Below, piece by piece: positions 1 to 8,391 of a stretch of 17,617 nucleotides of DNA. This DNA is from Balneolaceae bacterium. GTDB taxonomy: Bacteria; Bacteroidota; Rhodothermia; Balneolales; Balneolaceae. The stretch lies in contig JAASTO010000034.1 of the NCBI GenBank assembly GCA_021767245.1, positions 1 through 17,617 on the forward strand. Direction: 5' to 3'. The notes beneath the pieces are model-generated. The model was not told where the DNA came from. It saw only the letters and a program-made list of their open reading frames with translations, and did no database searches. A program made the translations under genes and the position numbers. Positions within the stretch are counted from its first letter, which is position 1; each line of letters opens with the position of its first letter.

Positions 1-624
1 GCTGAGAATGGCATTGAGATAGAAGGAGAGTTGGAAGTATCATATGATGGGCTGCAGACATCCGGTATGGAGCCGCTTGCCATACACCGGTCATATCCAA
101 TGGGAAAACTGATCGAGTGGACGAATAAGGAAAGTGACAACTTCTACATCGAAATGATGACTAAAACCCTTTCAGCCCAAAAGAGTGGAGGAAAGGGAAG
201 CTTTGAGGATGGTATTTCCCATATACGAGACTTTTTATTTGAAATGGGGCTCGATACCATGCACATTCAGATGAATGACGCTTCAGGTATGGCGGGAGGA
301 AACTTCAATACCACTGAAAATCTGTCTAAATTGTTGGTTGAAATGAAATCGCATCAGGAATTTGACACTTACTATAATAGCATGTCAGTGGCGGGGATCG
401 ACGGAACTTTGGCTCACAGAATGAAGGGGACTCCATTGTATAATAATTTTAAAGGTAAATCAGGGTTCGTTACCGGCGTCAGAACACTGAGTGGATATAT
501 GGAGACTCGCAGTGGAAAACGAATCATAGTGAGTATAGGTACAAATAACTACGTTTCGGAAAAGGTAAGACCTATTGATGCGGTTCATGAAAAGATATTG
601 ATGTACCTTTACAATAAATATTGA
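1..624 (+). CDS. dacB: D-alanyl-D-alanine carboxypeptidase/endopeptidase, PBP4 type (peptidase S13), 3' part
   Basis: The reading frame is open from the first base of the window, so this is the C-terminal ~207 residues of a longer protein (the family is usually 430-500 aa); the TTG at 31 is not a real start. The family trims or cleaves peptidoglycan peptides in the periplasm. Two of the three penicillin-binding active-site motifs are visible: the SxN motif as Ser-Asp-Asn at 133-141, in the context SDNFYIEMMTKTL, and the KTG-type motif as Lys-Ser-Gly at 457-465, in the context KGKSGFVTGVRTLSGY. The family-typical VAGIDGTLAHRMKGTP stretch lies between them. The SxxK nucleophile motif would lie upstream, outside the window. 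The gene ends 13 nt before a sigma-54 response regulator, suggesting co-transcription. Family assignment is firm; the exact symbol is by analogy with E. coli. Confidence 0.9.
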   Translation, partial: AENGIEIEGELEVSYDGLQTSGMEPLAIHRSYPMGKLIEWTNKESDNFYIEMMTKTLSAQKSGGKGSFEDGISHIRDFLFEMGLDTMHIQMNDASGMAGGNFNTTENLSKLLVEMKSHQEFDTYYNSMSVAGIDGTLAHRMKGTPLYNNFKGKSGFVTGVRTLSGYMETRSGKRIIVSIGTNNYVSEKVRPIDAVHEKILMYLYNKY

Positions 625-637
625 TTAATAAACCATC

Positions 638-2011
638 ATGCCTGATCATAAAGCACATATATTGGTAACGGATGATGAGAAGGCGATCCGAAATACTCTA
701 AAAGACATTTTAGAGTTTGAAGATTATAAAGTATCGACAGCAGAAAGCGGTAAGGAAGCCCTTGAATTTGTCTCACAAAAAACTGTAGACCTGGTTTTGC
801 TGGATATCAAAATGCAGGGTATGGATGGCATTGAAACCCTGAATAAAATCAGAGCGAATGGGCATCGGTTTCCCGTTATAATGATATCCGGGCATGGAAC
901 CATCGAAATTGCAGTAGAAGCAGCCAAAAAAGGAGCTTACGATTTCCTTGAAAAACCACCTGACCTAAATCGATTGTTAATTGCAGTCCGAAATGCCCTT
1001 TCACAGAACAATCTCGAAAAGGAATACCGGCAAATAAAGAGCAGACTTCCAAGCCTACAGCCTATTGTTGGTGAAAGTGAATCTATTCAAAAGATCAAGG
1101 ATCTGATCGATAAAGTGGCACCAACCAGGTCAAGAGTTCTGATCACCGGAGATAATGGAACCGGAAAAGAGTTGGTAGCGAAATGGATCCATGAGAAAAG
1201 TCCCCGTAGTGGAGGCCCCATGGTGGAAGTGAATTGTGCAGCCATTCCTTCTGAGTTACTGGAGAGTGAGCTTTTTGGGCATGAAAAAGGGGCATTTACC
1301 GGTGCAACTGACCAACGGATCGGTAAGTTTGAACAAGCCAATGAAGGAACACTTTTTCTGGATGAGATAGGTGACATGGGACTGGATGCCCAGGCGAAAG
1401 TACTGAGGGCCTTGCAGGAAAGTAAGATCACGAGGATCGGTGGGAATAAATCCACACAAATAGATGTACGCATACTCGCAGCTACGAATAAGGATCTGGA
1501 ACAGGAAATCGCGGATGGAAACTTCAGGGAAGATCTTTACCACCGTATCAATGTTATCCCTATCAAGGTGCCGCCATTGAAAGACAGGCGGGATGACATA
1601 CCATTGATCGCCAAAGCCTGTCTGAATTCATTAAAGGAAAGGGATATTAGTTTTTCAAAGGTGTCTTTTACTGAAGATGGTCTGGAAGCATTGAAAAAAC
1701 GTGATTGGTCGGGTAATGTAAGAGAATTACAGAATGCGGTAGAACGACTTGGAATTCTAGCTCCGGAAAACAAGATCGATCAAGAAACAGTGAATGATAT
1801 ACTATCATCTAAAACAACGAAGACAGATAAGCTGGATGAACTGGCGGATGATATTTCAGACTTTCAGGATTTTAAGGAACAGGCAGAAAAGATTTTTTTG
1901 ATCAAACGGCTTGAAAAGAATGACTGGAATATATCCAAGACGGCTGAGGAAATAGGCATTCAGCGTAGTCATATTTACAATAAAATGAATAAATACAACA
2001 TAGAAAGATAG
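638..2011 (+). CDS. Sigma-54-dependent response regulator, NtrC family (receiver-AAA+-Fis HTH)
   Basis: A 457-residue cytoplasmic transcription activator with the complete NtrC layout. Receiver domain, residues about 6-120: acidic pair D12/D13, phospho-acceptor D56 (LLDIKM), S84 and K106 (EKP). AAA+ domain, about 142-380: Walker A GDNGTGK at 170-176, the sigma-54-contacting GAFTGA loop at 217-222, Walker B LFLDE with D241/E242, and an arginine-finger region FREDLYHRINV. C-terminal Fis-type helix-turn-helix, about 415-457 (WNISKTAEEIGIQRSHIYNK). All key residues are intact, so it should be a phosphorylation-controlled, ATP-driven activator of RpoN promoters. No Shine-Dalgarno is visible before the ATG. 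It sits between a peptidoglycan carboxypeptidase gene and folD in a tight same-strand cluster. No NtrB-type kinase is adjacent; the nearest kinase (2988-5585) is of another class, so its partner and target genes are unknown. Confidence 0.95.
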   Translation: MPDHKAHILVTDDEKAIRNTLKDILEFEDYKVSTAESGKEALEFVSQKTVDLVLLDIKMQGMDGIETLNKIRANGHRFPVIMISGHGTIEIAVEAAKKGAYDFLEKPPDLNRLLIAVRNALSQNNLEKEYRQIKSRLPSLQPIVGESESIQKIKDLIDKVAPTRSRVLITGDNGTGKELVAKWIHEKSPRSGGPMVEVNCAAIPSELLESELFGHEKGAFTGATDQRIGKFEQANEGTLFLDEIGDMGLDAQAKVLRALQESKITRIGGNKSTQIDVRILAATNKDLEQEIADGNFREDLYHRINVIPIKVPPLKDRRDDIPLIAKACLNSLKERDISFSKVSFTEDGLEALKKRDWSGNVRELQNAVERLGILAPENKIDQETVNDILSSKTTKTDKLDELADDISDFQDFKEQAEKIFLIKRLEKNDWNISKTAEEIGIQRSHIYNKMNKYNIER

Positions 2012-2015
2012 CAGC

Positions 2016-2906
2016 ATGAGCGCAGAGATCATTGATGGCAAAAAAGTAGCCGAACTGGTAAGAAACAGGGTCCGTGAAGATGTAAAGGACTGGAAGGATA
2101 AAGGTCACAGAGCTCCATTTCTTCAGGTGATATTGGTTGGAGACGACCCGGCATCTAAAGTGTACACAGGGGCCAAAACTAAAGCCTGCGAAGATGTTGG
2201 TATAGAAACCCATACACGAATTCTGCAGGATACGATCTCTGCCAAAGAGCTAAAATCCATTATTCATTCCTATAATGAAGATGATTCAGTGGATGGCATA
2301 TTAGTTCAGTTGCCCTTGCCTTCACATCTTTCCTCACATGATGTGATCGAAACTATTGACTATCGTAAAGATGTGGATGGATTTCACCCAATGAATGTTG
2401 GGAGGTTAACGGTAGATGAACCTTGTTTCAGAAGCTGTACTCCGGCAGGCATCATGGAACTATTCAAGCACTACAGCATTCCGGTAAAATCAAAGCATGC
2501 CGTGGTAGTAGGGGCCAGTAATATTGTTGGGTCACCTATGGCTATCATGCTATCCAGAGAGAATTCATCCGGTAAAGCCACCACTACCATTTGTCATAAG
2601 TTTACGAAAGATCTTACTCAGCATACGATCTCTGCCGATATCCTGATAGCAGCGGCAGGCCAGCCGGAATTGATCAAAGGAGAAATGATCAAAGAAGGGG
2701 CTGTAGTAATAGATGTAGGAATCAACCGGGTGGCAGATGAAACCTCCAAAAAAGGGTATAAGTTAGTGGGAGATGTAGATTTTGAGTCAGTGCGAAAAAA
2801 AGCAAGCTGGATCACCCCGGTTCCCGGTGGAGTTGGGCCTATGACAGTGGCTATGTTAATGAAGAATACCTTATTGGCTGCCAAAAAATCAATTTATCCT
2901 GAGTAA
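2016..2906 (+). CDS. folD: Bifunctional methylenetetrahydrofolate dehydrogenase / methenyltetrahydrofolate cyclohydrolase
   Basis: A 296-residue FolD, the usual family length. It interconverts 5,10-methylene-, methenyl- and 10-formyl-tetrahydrofolate using NADP in the cytoplasm, feeding one-carbon units to purines and formyl-Met. Visible landmarks: Y50 and catalytic K54 in SKVYTGAKTKACEDVGI, Q98 in VDGILVQLPLP, D121 in KDVDGFHPMNVGRL, SCTPAGIM at about 140-147 (many homologues have PCTP), the nucleotide-binding GASNIVGSPMA at about 166-176, and the C-terminal TPVPGGVGPMTVAML. The GAS (not GRS) form of the nucleotide loop and the following HKFTKDL resemble the E. coli enzyme, so I do not read the missing Arg as a cofactor switch. 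The start lies 4 nt after the response-regulator stop, so the two genes are almost certainly co-transcribed although no functional link is evident. Confidence 0.97.
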   Translation: MSAEIIDGKKVAELVRNRVREDVKDWKDKGHRAPFLQVILVGDDPASKVYTGAKTKACEDVGIETHTRILQDTISAKELKSIIHSYNEDDSVDGILVQLPLPSHLSSHDVIETIDYRKDVDGFHPMNVGRLTVDEPCFRSCTPAGIMELFKHYSIPVKSKHAVVVGASNIVGSPMAIMLSRENSSGKATTTICHKFTKDLTQHTISADILIAAAGQPELIKGEMIKEGAVVIDVGINRVADETSKKGYKLVGDVDFESVRKKASWITPVPGGVGPMTVAMLMKNTLLAAKKSIYPE

Positions 2907-2987
2907 ACCATCATATTATTGATTCATGTATAATTTCACATAAAGTACATACTACTTAGTGATATTATTGTGCATTCAATTATTTCT

Positions 2988-5585
2988 ATGATGGATAAGG
3001 TCAAATCACTTCTCGATTCTGTAATATTTCAGTCTGCCATGGAGCAGGTACCTGTTTCCATTGTAATAACTGATACCACCCCGAAGATCCTGCATGCCAA
3101 TAAATTCTTCTTAGAACTTACCGGTTACTCGATGGAGGAGGTAAAGGGAGAAGACCCAAATATTCTCAACTCAGGTACACACTCAAAGGAATTTTTTAAA
3201 AATATGTGGGATACCCTTACATCCGGTAAGGTGTGGAAGGGCGAAATTAGGAATGTAAGAAAAGATGGATGCTATTTTTGGGAAAGGGCTTCTATTGCCC
3301 CTTATTATAATGACGGGGAAATTCGCTATTACGTTGCCATAAAAGAAGACATTACAAAAGAGAAAGAGAGTGCCGAAAAAGCTGAAAGGAGGGAACGGTT
3401 ATTAAATAATATTCAGGAATTATCGGGAACTGGAGGATGGGAATATGATCCATTTAATGAAAAATTCTTCTGGACGGATGAGTTGTATAAAATTCATGGG
3501 TTTAGAAAGCCGTTTGACGGAAACCTTGCCGAGGAAAGCCTGAAATGCTACGATAAGTCTGACAGGGAAAAGATCACTCAACTCTATGATAAGTGTCTGA
3601 ATGATGGGGTAGCCTATGATTACACGGCACGATTTACAGACCTGCAGGGAAATAAAAAATGGGTAAGGACAAAAACGCAGGCAGTTAAAAATAACAAAGG
3701 TGAGATCATTAGAATTGTGGGGTCAGTTCGTGACGTGACGGATGAAGTGGAAACCCTTCATGTTTTGAAGCGAAGACAAGCAGAGTTTCAAACTTTGGTG
3801 GAATCGTTCGATGACATCGTGTATACCGTTGATAAAGAAGGCAGGTTTACTAATTTGTACGGAAAATGGGCCAGTGATGAAGAACTAAGTACTATGATGC
3901 TCGGTAGTACAGTAAAAGAAGTTTTTGGACAGAAAAACGGGAAAGTTCATAATAATGCGTTGAAAATTGCTGAAAAAGAAGGGCATCATACCTACAAGTG
4001 GTTTATTCAAAACGAAGAAGGACAAAAAAACCATTATGAGACAAAGTTGACCCGGTTAAGGAATAATGAAATGGAGGATTCTGGATTCCTGGGGGTTGGG
4101 AGAAACATAACAAAGGAAATACGATACCGGCAAGAACTTGAAGAACTAAAAGAACGCCTTAATTACGCCCTGGTAGGTACCCGGGCAGGAACCTGGGATT
4201 GGGATATTGAGACAGGTAAAACCATATTCAATGAGCGTTGGGCACAAATGCTGGGGTATACATTGAGTGAACTTGAACCAACCTATATAGAAACCTGGAA
4301 TAACCTTACCCATCCGGAGGACCTTGAAAGGGCTGAAAAGATTTTAAACCAATACTTCAGTGGAGATATACCTGTTTATGATGTAAAAGTGAGAATGCAG
4401 CATAAAGACGGACATTGGGTTTGGGTATGGGACAGAGGTGCCATATTTGAAGAAGATGAGGAAGGAAATCCAACCCGCATGGTTGGTACTCATATTGATA
4501 TTTCTGACTGGATGAAAGCGGAAGAGCGGCTTAAAAAATCAGAAAGGAAATATCGGGAGCTATTTGAAAATTCCACTGATCCAAGTCTATTGGAGAAAAA
4601 TGGCCACATTGTGGATTGCAACCAGGCTGTTTTGGATCTGCTGGGCTACGAAATGAAAAATGAGTTGATCGGCAAGGGAATGCTTGATATTTCCCCTAAA
4701 ACACAATCGAATGGCTGGGAATCTGAGCATCTTTATAAAACTACCCTGGATGAGATTAAGAACTTCAATAAAAAAGGGTTGAAATTCGAGTGGGAACACG
4801 TAAGTAAGCAAGGTGAGACCATACCCGTTGAAACGGTTGTTACAAACCTGACAGATAATGATGGGGAAAGTATTAGGTATGTAGTCTGGCGGGATATTAC
4901 AGAAAGAAAAGCGGCTGAAAAAGAACTTTTGGATGCTTATGAGGAGCGTGGGGCCTTACTCGCAGAGATCCATCACCGGGTCAAAAATAACCTGGCTATT
5001 ATATCCGGACTTATTCAGCTTCAGATCTTTGGAACCGAAGACAAACAGGCAGCAGAGCAGTTAAATAAAAGCGTGAACAGAATAAAGTCGATCGCATTGA
5101 TTCATGAACAGCTGTATCAGTCAAAAAGCTTCTCCAATATTTCACTGAAAGATAATATCGAGAAACAGGCCAATACACTGTTCGATATGTATAAGAGCAA
5201 AAACTCAAAAGAGGTTGACCTCCATCTGTCTCTTGAAGATGTTCAGATCAATATTAATCAGGCACTGCCAATCGGTTTATTGATGAATGAGATCCTGAAT
5301 AATACCTTTAAACATGCCTTTGTTGGGCGAGATAAGGGTGAGGTCAGAATAAAGGTTCAAGAGAATGAGAACAGAGTACACCTCTTAATTGAGGATGATG
5401 GGGTAGGGTTTTCCCGTCAAGAAGAAAATGGGAAATCTTTGGGTCAGACACTTATAAATACGTTTATAAAACAACTCAGGGCAGATATAAGCGTGGATAC
5501 AGAAAAAGGGACATCTTATCAGATCAGTTTTGAGAAACAAGATCTCAAGGGAACTATGGCATCAAATATGAGCATATTGAATTAA
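2988..5585 (+). CDS. Multi-PAS sensor histidine kinase with HisKA_2/HWE-type core
   Basis: A large soluble kinase (865 aa from ATG 2988; ATG 2991 and an upstream GTG at 2970 are alternatives, none with a Shine-Dalgarno). I see five PAS-type modules at about 15-123, 140-255, 263-380, 385-515 and 520-645, several ending in the PAC-like pattern GxxRDVT or WRDIT. The kinase core begins with EIHHRVKNNLAIISGL; the HH pair is at about 662-663, the second aligned with the phospho-His of HWE kinases. The ATPase domain at about 745-855 has the N-box MNEILNNTFKHAF and the G-box DDGVGF. There is no transmembrane segment or signal peptide, so it senses a cytoplasmic or redox signal, or a partner protein. 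It carries no receiver domain. An AT-rich 81-nt gap separates it from folD and contains the 9-mer ATATTATTG twice (2913-2921 and 2962-2970), the second a near match to a Bacteroidota -7 box. The cognate regulator cannot be named. Confidence 0.9.
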   Translation: MMDKVKSLLDSVIFQSAMEQVPVSIVITDTTPKILHANKFFLELTGYSMEEVKGEDPNILNSGTHSKEFFKNMWDTLTSGKVWKGEIRNVRKDGCYFWERASIAPYYNDGEIRYYVAIKEDITKEKESAEKAERRERLLNNIQELSGTGGWEYDPFNEKFFWTDELYKIHGFRKPFDGNLAEESLKCYDKSDREKITQLYDKCLNDGVAYDYTARFTDLQGNKKWVRTKTQAVKNNKGEIIRIVGSVRDVTDEVETLHVLKRRQAEFQTLVESFDDIVYTVDKEGRFTNLYGKWASDEELSTMMLGSTVKEVFGQKNGKVHNNALKIAEKEGHHTYKWFIQNEEGQKNHYETKLTRLRNNEMEDSGFLGVGRNITKEIRYRQELEELKERLNYALVGTRAGTWDWDIETGKTIFNERWAQMLGYTLSELEPTYIETWNNLTHPEDLERAEKILNQYFSGDIPVYDVKVRMQHKDGHWVWVWDRGAIFEEDEEGNPTRMVGTHIDISDWMKAEERLKKSERKYRELFENSTDPSLLEKNGHIVDCNQAVLDLLGYEMKNELIGKGMLDISPKTQSNGWESEHLYKTTLDEIKNFNKKGLKFEWEHVSKQGETIPVETVVTNLTDNDGESIRYVVWRDITERKAAEKELLDAYEERGALLAEIHHRVKNNLAIISGLIQLQIFGTEDKQAAEQLNKSVNRIKSIALIHEQLYQSKSFSNISLKDNIEKQANTLFDMYKSKNSKEVDLHLSLEDVQININQALPIGLLMNEILNNTFKHAFVGRDKGEVRIKVQENENRVHLLIEDDGVGFSRQEENGKSLGQTLINTFIKQLRADISVDTEKGTSYQISFEKQDLKGTMASNMSILN

Positions 5586-5603
5586 AATAAATAATTTCCT
5601 GAA

Positions 5604-5627
5604 GGGGTGACAGTATGATGTCACTCC
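5604..5627 (+). terminator. Stem-loop after the kinase gene, possible weak terminator
   Basis: GGGGTGACA (5604-5612) pairs with TGTCACTCC (5619-5627) around a 6-nt loop: 9 pairs including one G-T wobble. It begins 18 nt after the kinase stop codon. There is no T-tract behind it, so intrinsic termination is doubtful; it could instead be an mRNA-end stabiliser or part of the leader of the next gene. Confidence 0.4.
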
Positions 5628-5634
5628 CTGTGCG

Positions 5635-5670
5635 TATCATTGAGTAAATCAAAAACAAAACTCAATGATA
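5635..5670 (+). repeat. Perfect 11-bp inverted repeat overlapping the start of the next gene
   Basis: TATCATTGAGT (5635-5645) is followed after 14 A-rich bases by its exact reverse complement ACTCAATGATA (5660-5670). The right arm contains the ATG at 5665, and further in-frame ATGs follow at 5671 and 5674. In RNA the hairpin would bury the first start codon; in DNA it could be an operator for a dimeric regulator. The repeat is directly visible, the role is inference. Confidence 0.75.
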
Positions 5671-6012
5671 ATGATGAACAACGCACTTTCCAGCTACACA
5701 CAAACACAGACTGAACCGGTATTATTTGCTCTTCCTATACTTAAGCGGATAGAACGCGAGAGTCAGCAAGCATACGATGAAATGCAGGAAGCTTTTGAAC
5801 TGATGGGGTGGTCCGATTTACCGGATACTCTGAAAGTTGAGATCCATGCTGATGTAAAGTTTATGGTAGAAGAACTAAAAGGAAGGTTTTCTTCTGTTGA
5901 CCCATTTGTAAAACGCCGAAGACAGACAGTAACCTATTGGGTCAACTGCTATCTGGATGGTATTTGCACCCTGGAGACAGCTGTGACTGCCTTAAAGGTT
6001 AAGTCTTTATAG
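5665..6012 (+). CDS. Hypothetical protein, 115 aa
   Basis: I do not recognise this family. The predicted product is small, soluble and largely helical, with no signal peptide or membrane segment. It has a polar N-terminus, then a helix-rich stretch with ILKRIERESQQAYDEMQEAFELMGW, an acidic middle (VEIHADVKFMVEELKG), and a basic segment PFVKRRRQT before an aromatic YWVNCYLDG motif. The start is ambiguous: ATG at 5665, 5671 or 5674, the first lying inside an inverted-repeat arm. No Shine-Dalgarno is seen. Codon use looks like that of its neighbours. It follows the kinase gene by 79 nt on the same strand, and its 3' end overlaps the convergent minus-strand gene by 14 nt. A functional link with the kinase is possible but only positional. 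Confidence 0.75.
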   Translation: MIMMNNALSSYTQTQTEPVLFALPILKRIERESQQAYDEMQEAFELMGWSDLPDTLKVEIHADVKFMVEELKGRFSSVDPFVKRRRQTVTYWVNCYLDGICTLETAVTALKVKSL

Positions 6013-6766
6013 ATGAATTATTATTCTTCGTCCCATGATCTGATTCCTGATCGTATCTATCTTTAGACTCGATCTCAATGGCTGAGTTTGATTCATTGCC
6101 AAAGGACCGGATCTTATTTTGAAGGGAATTAGAAAGTTCACTTAGCATGGACTGTTGTTTTCGGAAGAAATGCTTCAGATAAAGTCTGCTCAAGGCAAAG
6201 CCCCCGAGGCCTGCTATAGGTGCAACCATTAAAGCGAGTTCTTTGTATGTCAGGCCTTTAACGATCAGTAGTGTTAAGATAAAAACAAAGAAAAAGCCCA
6301 GGAAACCTGTTATTAACCTAAATGGCCCCCATGATGAGACCATCTGTATTTTTGTTTTATCCTTTGAAGGGGTAAGAGAAAAATGTTTATAGCCAAAATC
6401 AGATTTCCGTTGTTCCCACTCATAGGTATTTCCGGTCTTCTGAATTTTACCAATTCCTCCCGTGACCTTTCGGATCTCAAGCACTAATTCTTCCCATTGA
6501 TCTTCGGTAAAATGACCGTTAACAATATCTACATGCTGAATTTTGGAAGTACCTTTCCATAGACTATATGTCTGATCAGTGAGTTTTGGATCCCGTAAAT
6601 TTTGAAGTGCCTGAAGGACCGATTCTTTACTGATGCCAATTTCCTCAGCGATCTCAATGATCTCACTTTCCGATAAACCTTGTTCTTCATCATTCATTTC
6701 CCTTGCGGTTTGAATTTCAGACGCCTTGGCTATGATCTTGCTAATTTGTTCCTTGTTATAAATCAT
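5999..6766 (-). CDS. Predicted two-helix membrane protein, 255 aa, unknown function
   Basis: The only convincing minus-strand gene here. The N-terminal ~60 residues form a helical module with the pattern 'QISKIIAKASEIQ ... LSESEIIEIAEEIGIS..SVLQAL', which I recall from several uncharacterised FCB-group membrane proteins that start with a short 'rule-like' helical domain. A mixed region follows (about 75-145) with a W-G-P-F sequence just before the membrane. Two hydrophobic helices lie at about 148-168 and 173-195, joined by a short loop, then a polar C-terminal tail of about 55 residues rich in Ser, Asn, Asp and Lys. There is no signal peptide, so both ends are probably cytoplasmic. It is divergent from guaB across a 123-nt gap. 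Its stop codon lies inside the 3' end of the 115-aa gene. The function is unknown. Confidence 0.85.
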   Translation of the reverse strand: MIYNKEQISKIIAKASEIQTAREMNDEEQGLSESEIIEIAEEIGISKESVLQALQNLRDPKLTDQTYSLWKGTSKIQHVDIVNGHFTEDQWEELVLEIRKVTGGIGKIQKTGNTYEWEQRKSDFGYKHFSLTPSKDKTKIQMVSSWGPFRLITGFLGFFFVFILTLLIVKGLTYKELALMVAPIAGLGGFALSRLYLKHFFRKQQSMLSELSNSLQNKIRSFGNESNSAIEIESKDRYDQESDHGTKNNNSSIKT

Positions 6767-6853
6767 AAAGTGTAGGTTTATCGGTTAAATGAAAATAATA
6801 TGAAAATCCTACAAAAATTCAGATTCAATGCAGAACTTCCAAAGAGATATACT

Positions 6854-6861
6854 TATCTTTG
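6854..6861 (+). promoter_or_regulatory. Candidate -7 box of the guaB promoter
   Basis: TATCTTTG matches the Bacteroidota -7 consensus TAnnTTTG. It lies 28 nt before the guaB ATG, giving an expected transcript leader of about 20-25 nt. I see no clear TTG-type -33 element at the proper distance. The pattern is expected several times by chance in a window this size, so position is the main support. Confidence 0.45.
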
Positions 6862-6889
6862 AAAAACTGCAAGCCAAATATTTTACTTA

Positions 6890-8377
6890 ATGCACAATAC
6901 AAATAACGCCTCTCCATTTGAACGCATTACAAGACAGGGACTAACGTACGATGACGTACTCCTGGTGCCAAATTATTCTAATGTTCTGCCCCGCGACGTT
7001 GATACCAGCGTCAGACTCACACCGAACTTAAAGCTTAACGTACCGATCATCAGTGCGGCCATGGATACGGTATCAGAATATCGGATGGCCATTGCTTTAG
7101 CCAGGGAAGGTGGCATTGCCATGCTTCATAAGAATATGAGCATTGAGGATCAGGCTGAGCACGCCCGTTTGGTGAAACGAAGTGAAAGTGGTATGATCGT
7201 GGACCCGGTTACTCTGAAAAAGGAAGCGACTGTTAAAGAAGCCCGGGCACTGATGAGAAAGCAAAAAATAGGCGGAATACCTATAGTTAACGATTCAGGT
7301 ATTTTGATAGGTATTGTGACCAACAGAGATCTTAGGTTCGAGTCGGCCATGAATAAAAAACTTGGCGAGATCATGACTCATGAAGATCTGATTACCGCCA
7401 AGGAAGGAACAAACCTTCAGCAGGCCGAAGAAATACTTCAGCAACACAAAGTTGAGAAGTTACCTATCGTTGACAGTAACAATAAACTGGTTGGCCTCAT
7501 CACTTTTAAGGATATCGAAAAGAAGATGAACTTCCCTAATGCCTGTAAAGATGATATGGGAAGGTTGAGAGTAGGTGCTGCTGTTGGTGTTACGGCCGAT
7601 ACTATGGATCGCGTCGATGCCCTGGTGGCAGCCAGTGTAGATGTTATAACCGTTGATACGGCCCATGGGCATTCTCAGGGAGTACTGGATACCATTAAGA
7701 AAATTAAGTCAGTATATCCTGATCTGAATGTGATAGGTGGAAATATTGCTACCAGATCTGCGGCTGAAGCACTGGTAGAAGCCGGAGCAGATGTAGTGAA
7801 AGTAGGAGTTGGCCCCGGTTCAATTTGTACAACCCGCGTGGTAACCGGTGTTGGGGTTCCTCAGCTCAGTGCCGTTATGGAAGTGGCTGAGTTTACCAGA
7901 GAAAATGGAATAGGCTTGATCGCAGATGGCGGTATCAAACAAACCGGTGATATCCCTAAAGCCATTGCCGGAGGAGCTGATGCCGTGATGATGGGATCAA
8001 TGTTTGCGGGTGTGGATGAAAGCCCGGGCGAAACCATTATCTATGAATCCAGGAAATACAAATCATACCGGGGAATGGGTAGTATCGGTGCGATGAATAA
8101 AGGCTCAAAAGATCGATACTTCCAGGATGTAGAAGATGACATAAACAAACTGGTACCAGAAGGTATTGAAGGACGAGTTCCATTTAAAGGCTATCTGAGT
8201 GAGGTAGTTCACCAGATGACCGGTGGATTGAGGGCTGCCATGGGTTACGCAGGAGCGGCAGATATCGATGAGATGAAGAAAGCTGAATTTGTTCAGATCT
8301 CAGCGGCGGCCTATAAAGAAAGTCACCCGCATTCTGTTCAGATCACTAAGGAAGCTCCTAACTATTCGGTTTCATAA
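6890..8377 (+). CDS. guaB: Inosine-5'-monophosphate dehydrogenase
   Basis: A 495-residue IMPDH, close to the usual bacterial length. It oxidises IMP to XMP with NAD+, the committed step of guanine nucleotide synthesis in the cytoplasm. The N-terminal part of the TIM barrel is evident from the family-typical LTYDDVLLVPNYS and the 'ISAAMDTVSE' stretch. Residues about 95-215 form a pair of CBS domains (for example GGIPIVNDSGILIGIVTNRD), the usual site of nucleotide control. The catalytic loop GPGSICTTRVVTGVGVPQ places the nucleophile at C313, and the flap carries the Arg-Tyr pair in GSKDRYFQ. Nothing is missing. It is preceded by a -7-like box and is the first gene of a long same-strand run; the glycosyltransferase start follows 14 nt after its stop. 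Confidence 0.98.
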   Translation: MHNTNNASPFERITRQGLTYDDVLLVPNYSNVLPRDVDTSVRLTPNLKLNVPIISAAMDTVSEYRMAIALAREGGIAMLHKNMSIEDQAEHARLVKRSESGMIVDPVTLKKEATVKEARALMRKQKIGGIPIVNDSGILIGIVTNRDLRFESAMNKKLGEIMTHEDLITAKEGTNLQQAEEILQQHKVEKLPIVDSNNKLVGLITFKDIEKKMNFPNACKDDMGRLRVGAAVGVTADTMDRVDALVAASVDVITVDTAHGHSQGVLDTIKKIKSVYPDLNVIGGNIATRSAAEALVEAGADVVKVGVGPGSICTTRVVTGVGVPQLSAVMEVAEFTRENGIGLIADGGIKQTGDIPKAIAGGADAVMMGSMFAGVDESPGETIIYESRKYKSYRGMGSIGAMNKGSKDRYFQDVEDDINKLVPEGIEGRVPFKGYLSEVVHQMTGGLRAAMGYAGAADIDEMKKAEFVQISAAAYKESHPHSVQITKEAPNYSVS

Positions 8378-8391
8378 GCGGCTTGTCCGGC

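Noticed and set aside
1087..1473. 128-codon minus-strand open frame inside the sigma-54 regulator gene
   Set aside because: It lies wholly opposite an intact, well-recognised gene, and its product is low-complexity and resembles no family. The same reasoning excludes the minus-strand frames at 2618-2884, 7150-7374, 12741-12950, 13039-13353, 14409-14696 and 17277-17576.
2511..2545. FolD nucleotide loop reads GASNIVG instead of GRSNIVG, suggesting a change from NADP to NAD
   Set aside because: The E. coli enzyme, which is NADP-dependent, has the same GAS form as I remember it, so this is normal variation.
2988..3360. First PAS domain of the kinase as a LOV light sensor (GEDPNILNSG resembles the LOV loop)
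   Set aside because: The flavin-binding Cys of the GRNCRFLQ motif is absent; this is an ordinary PAS sequence.
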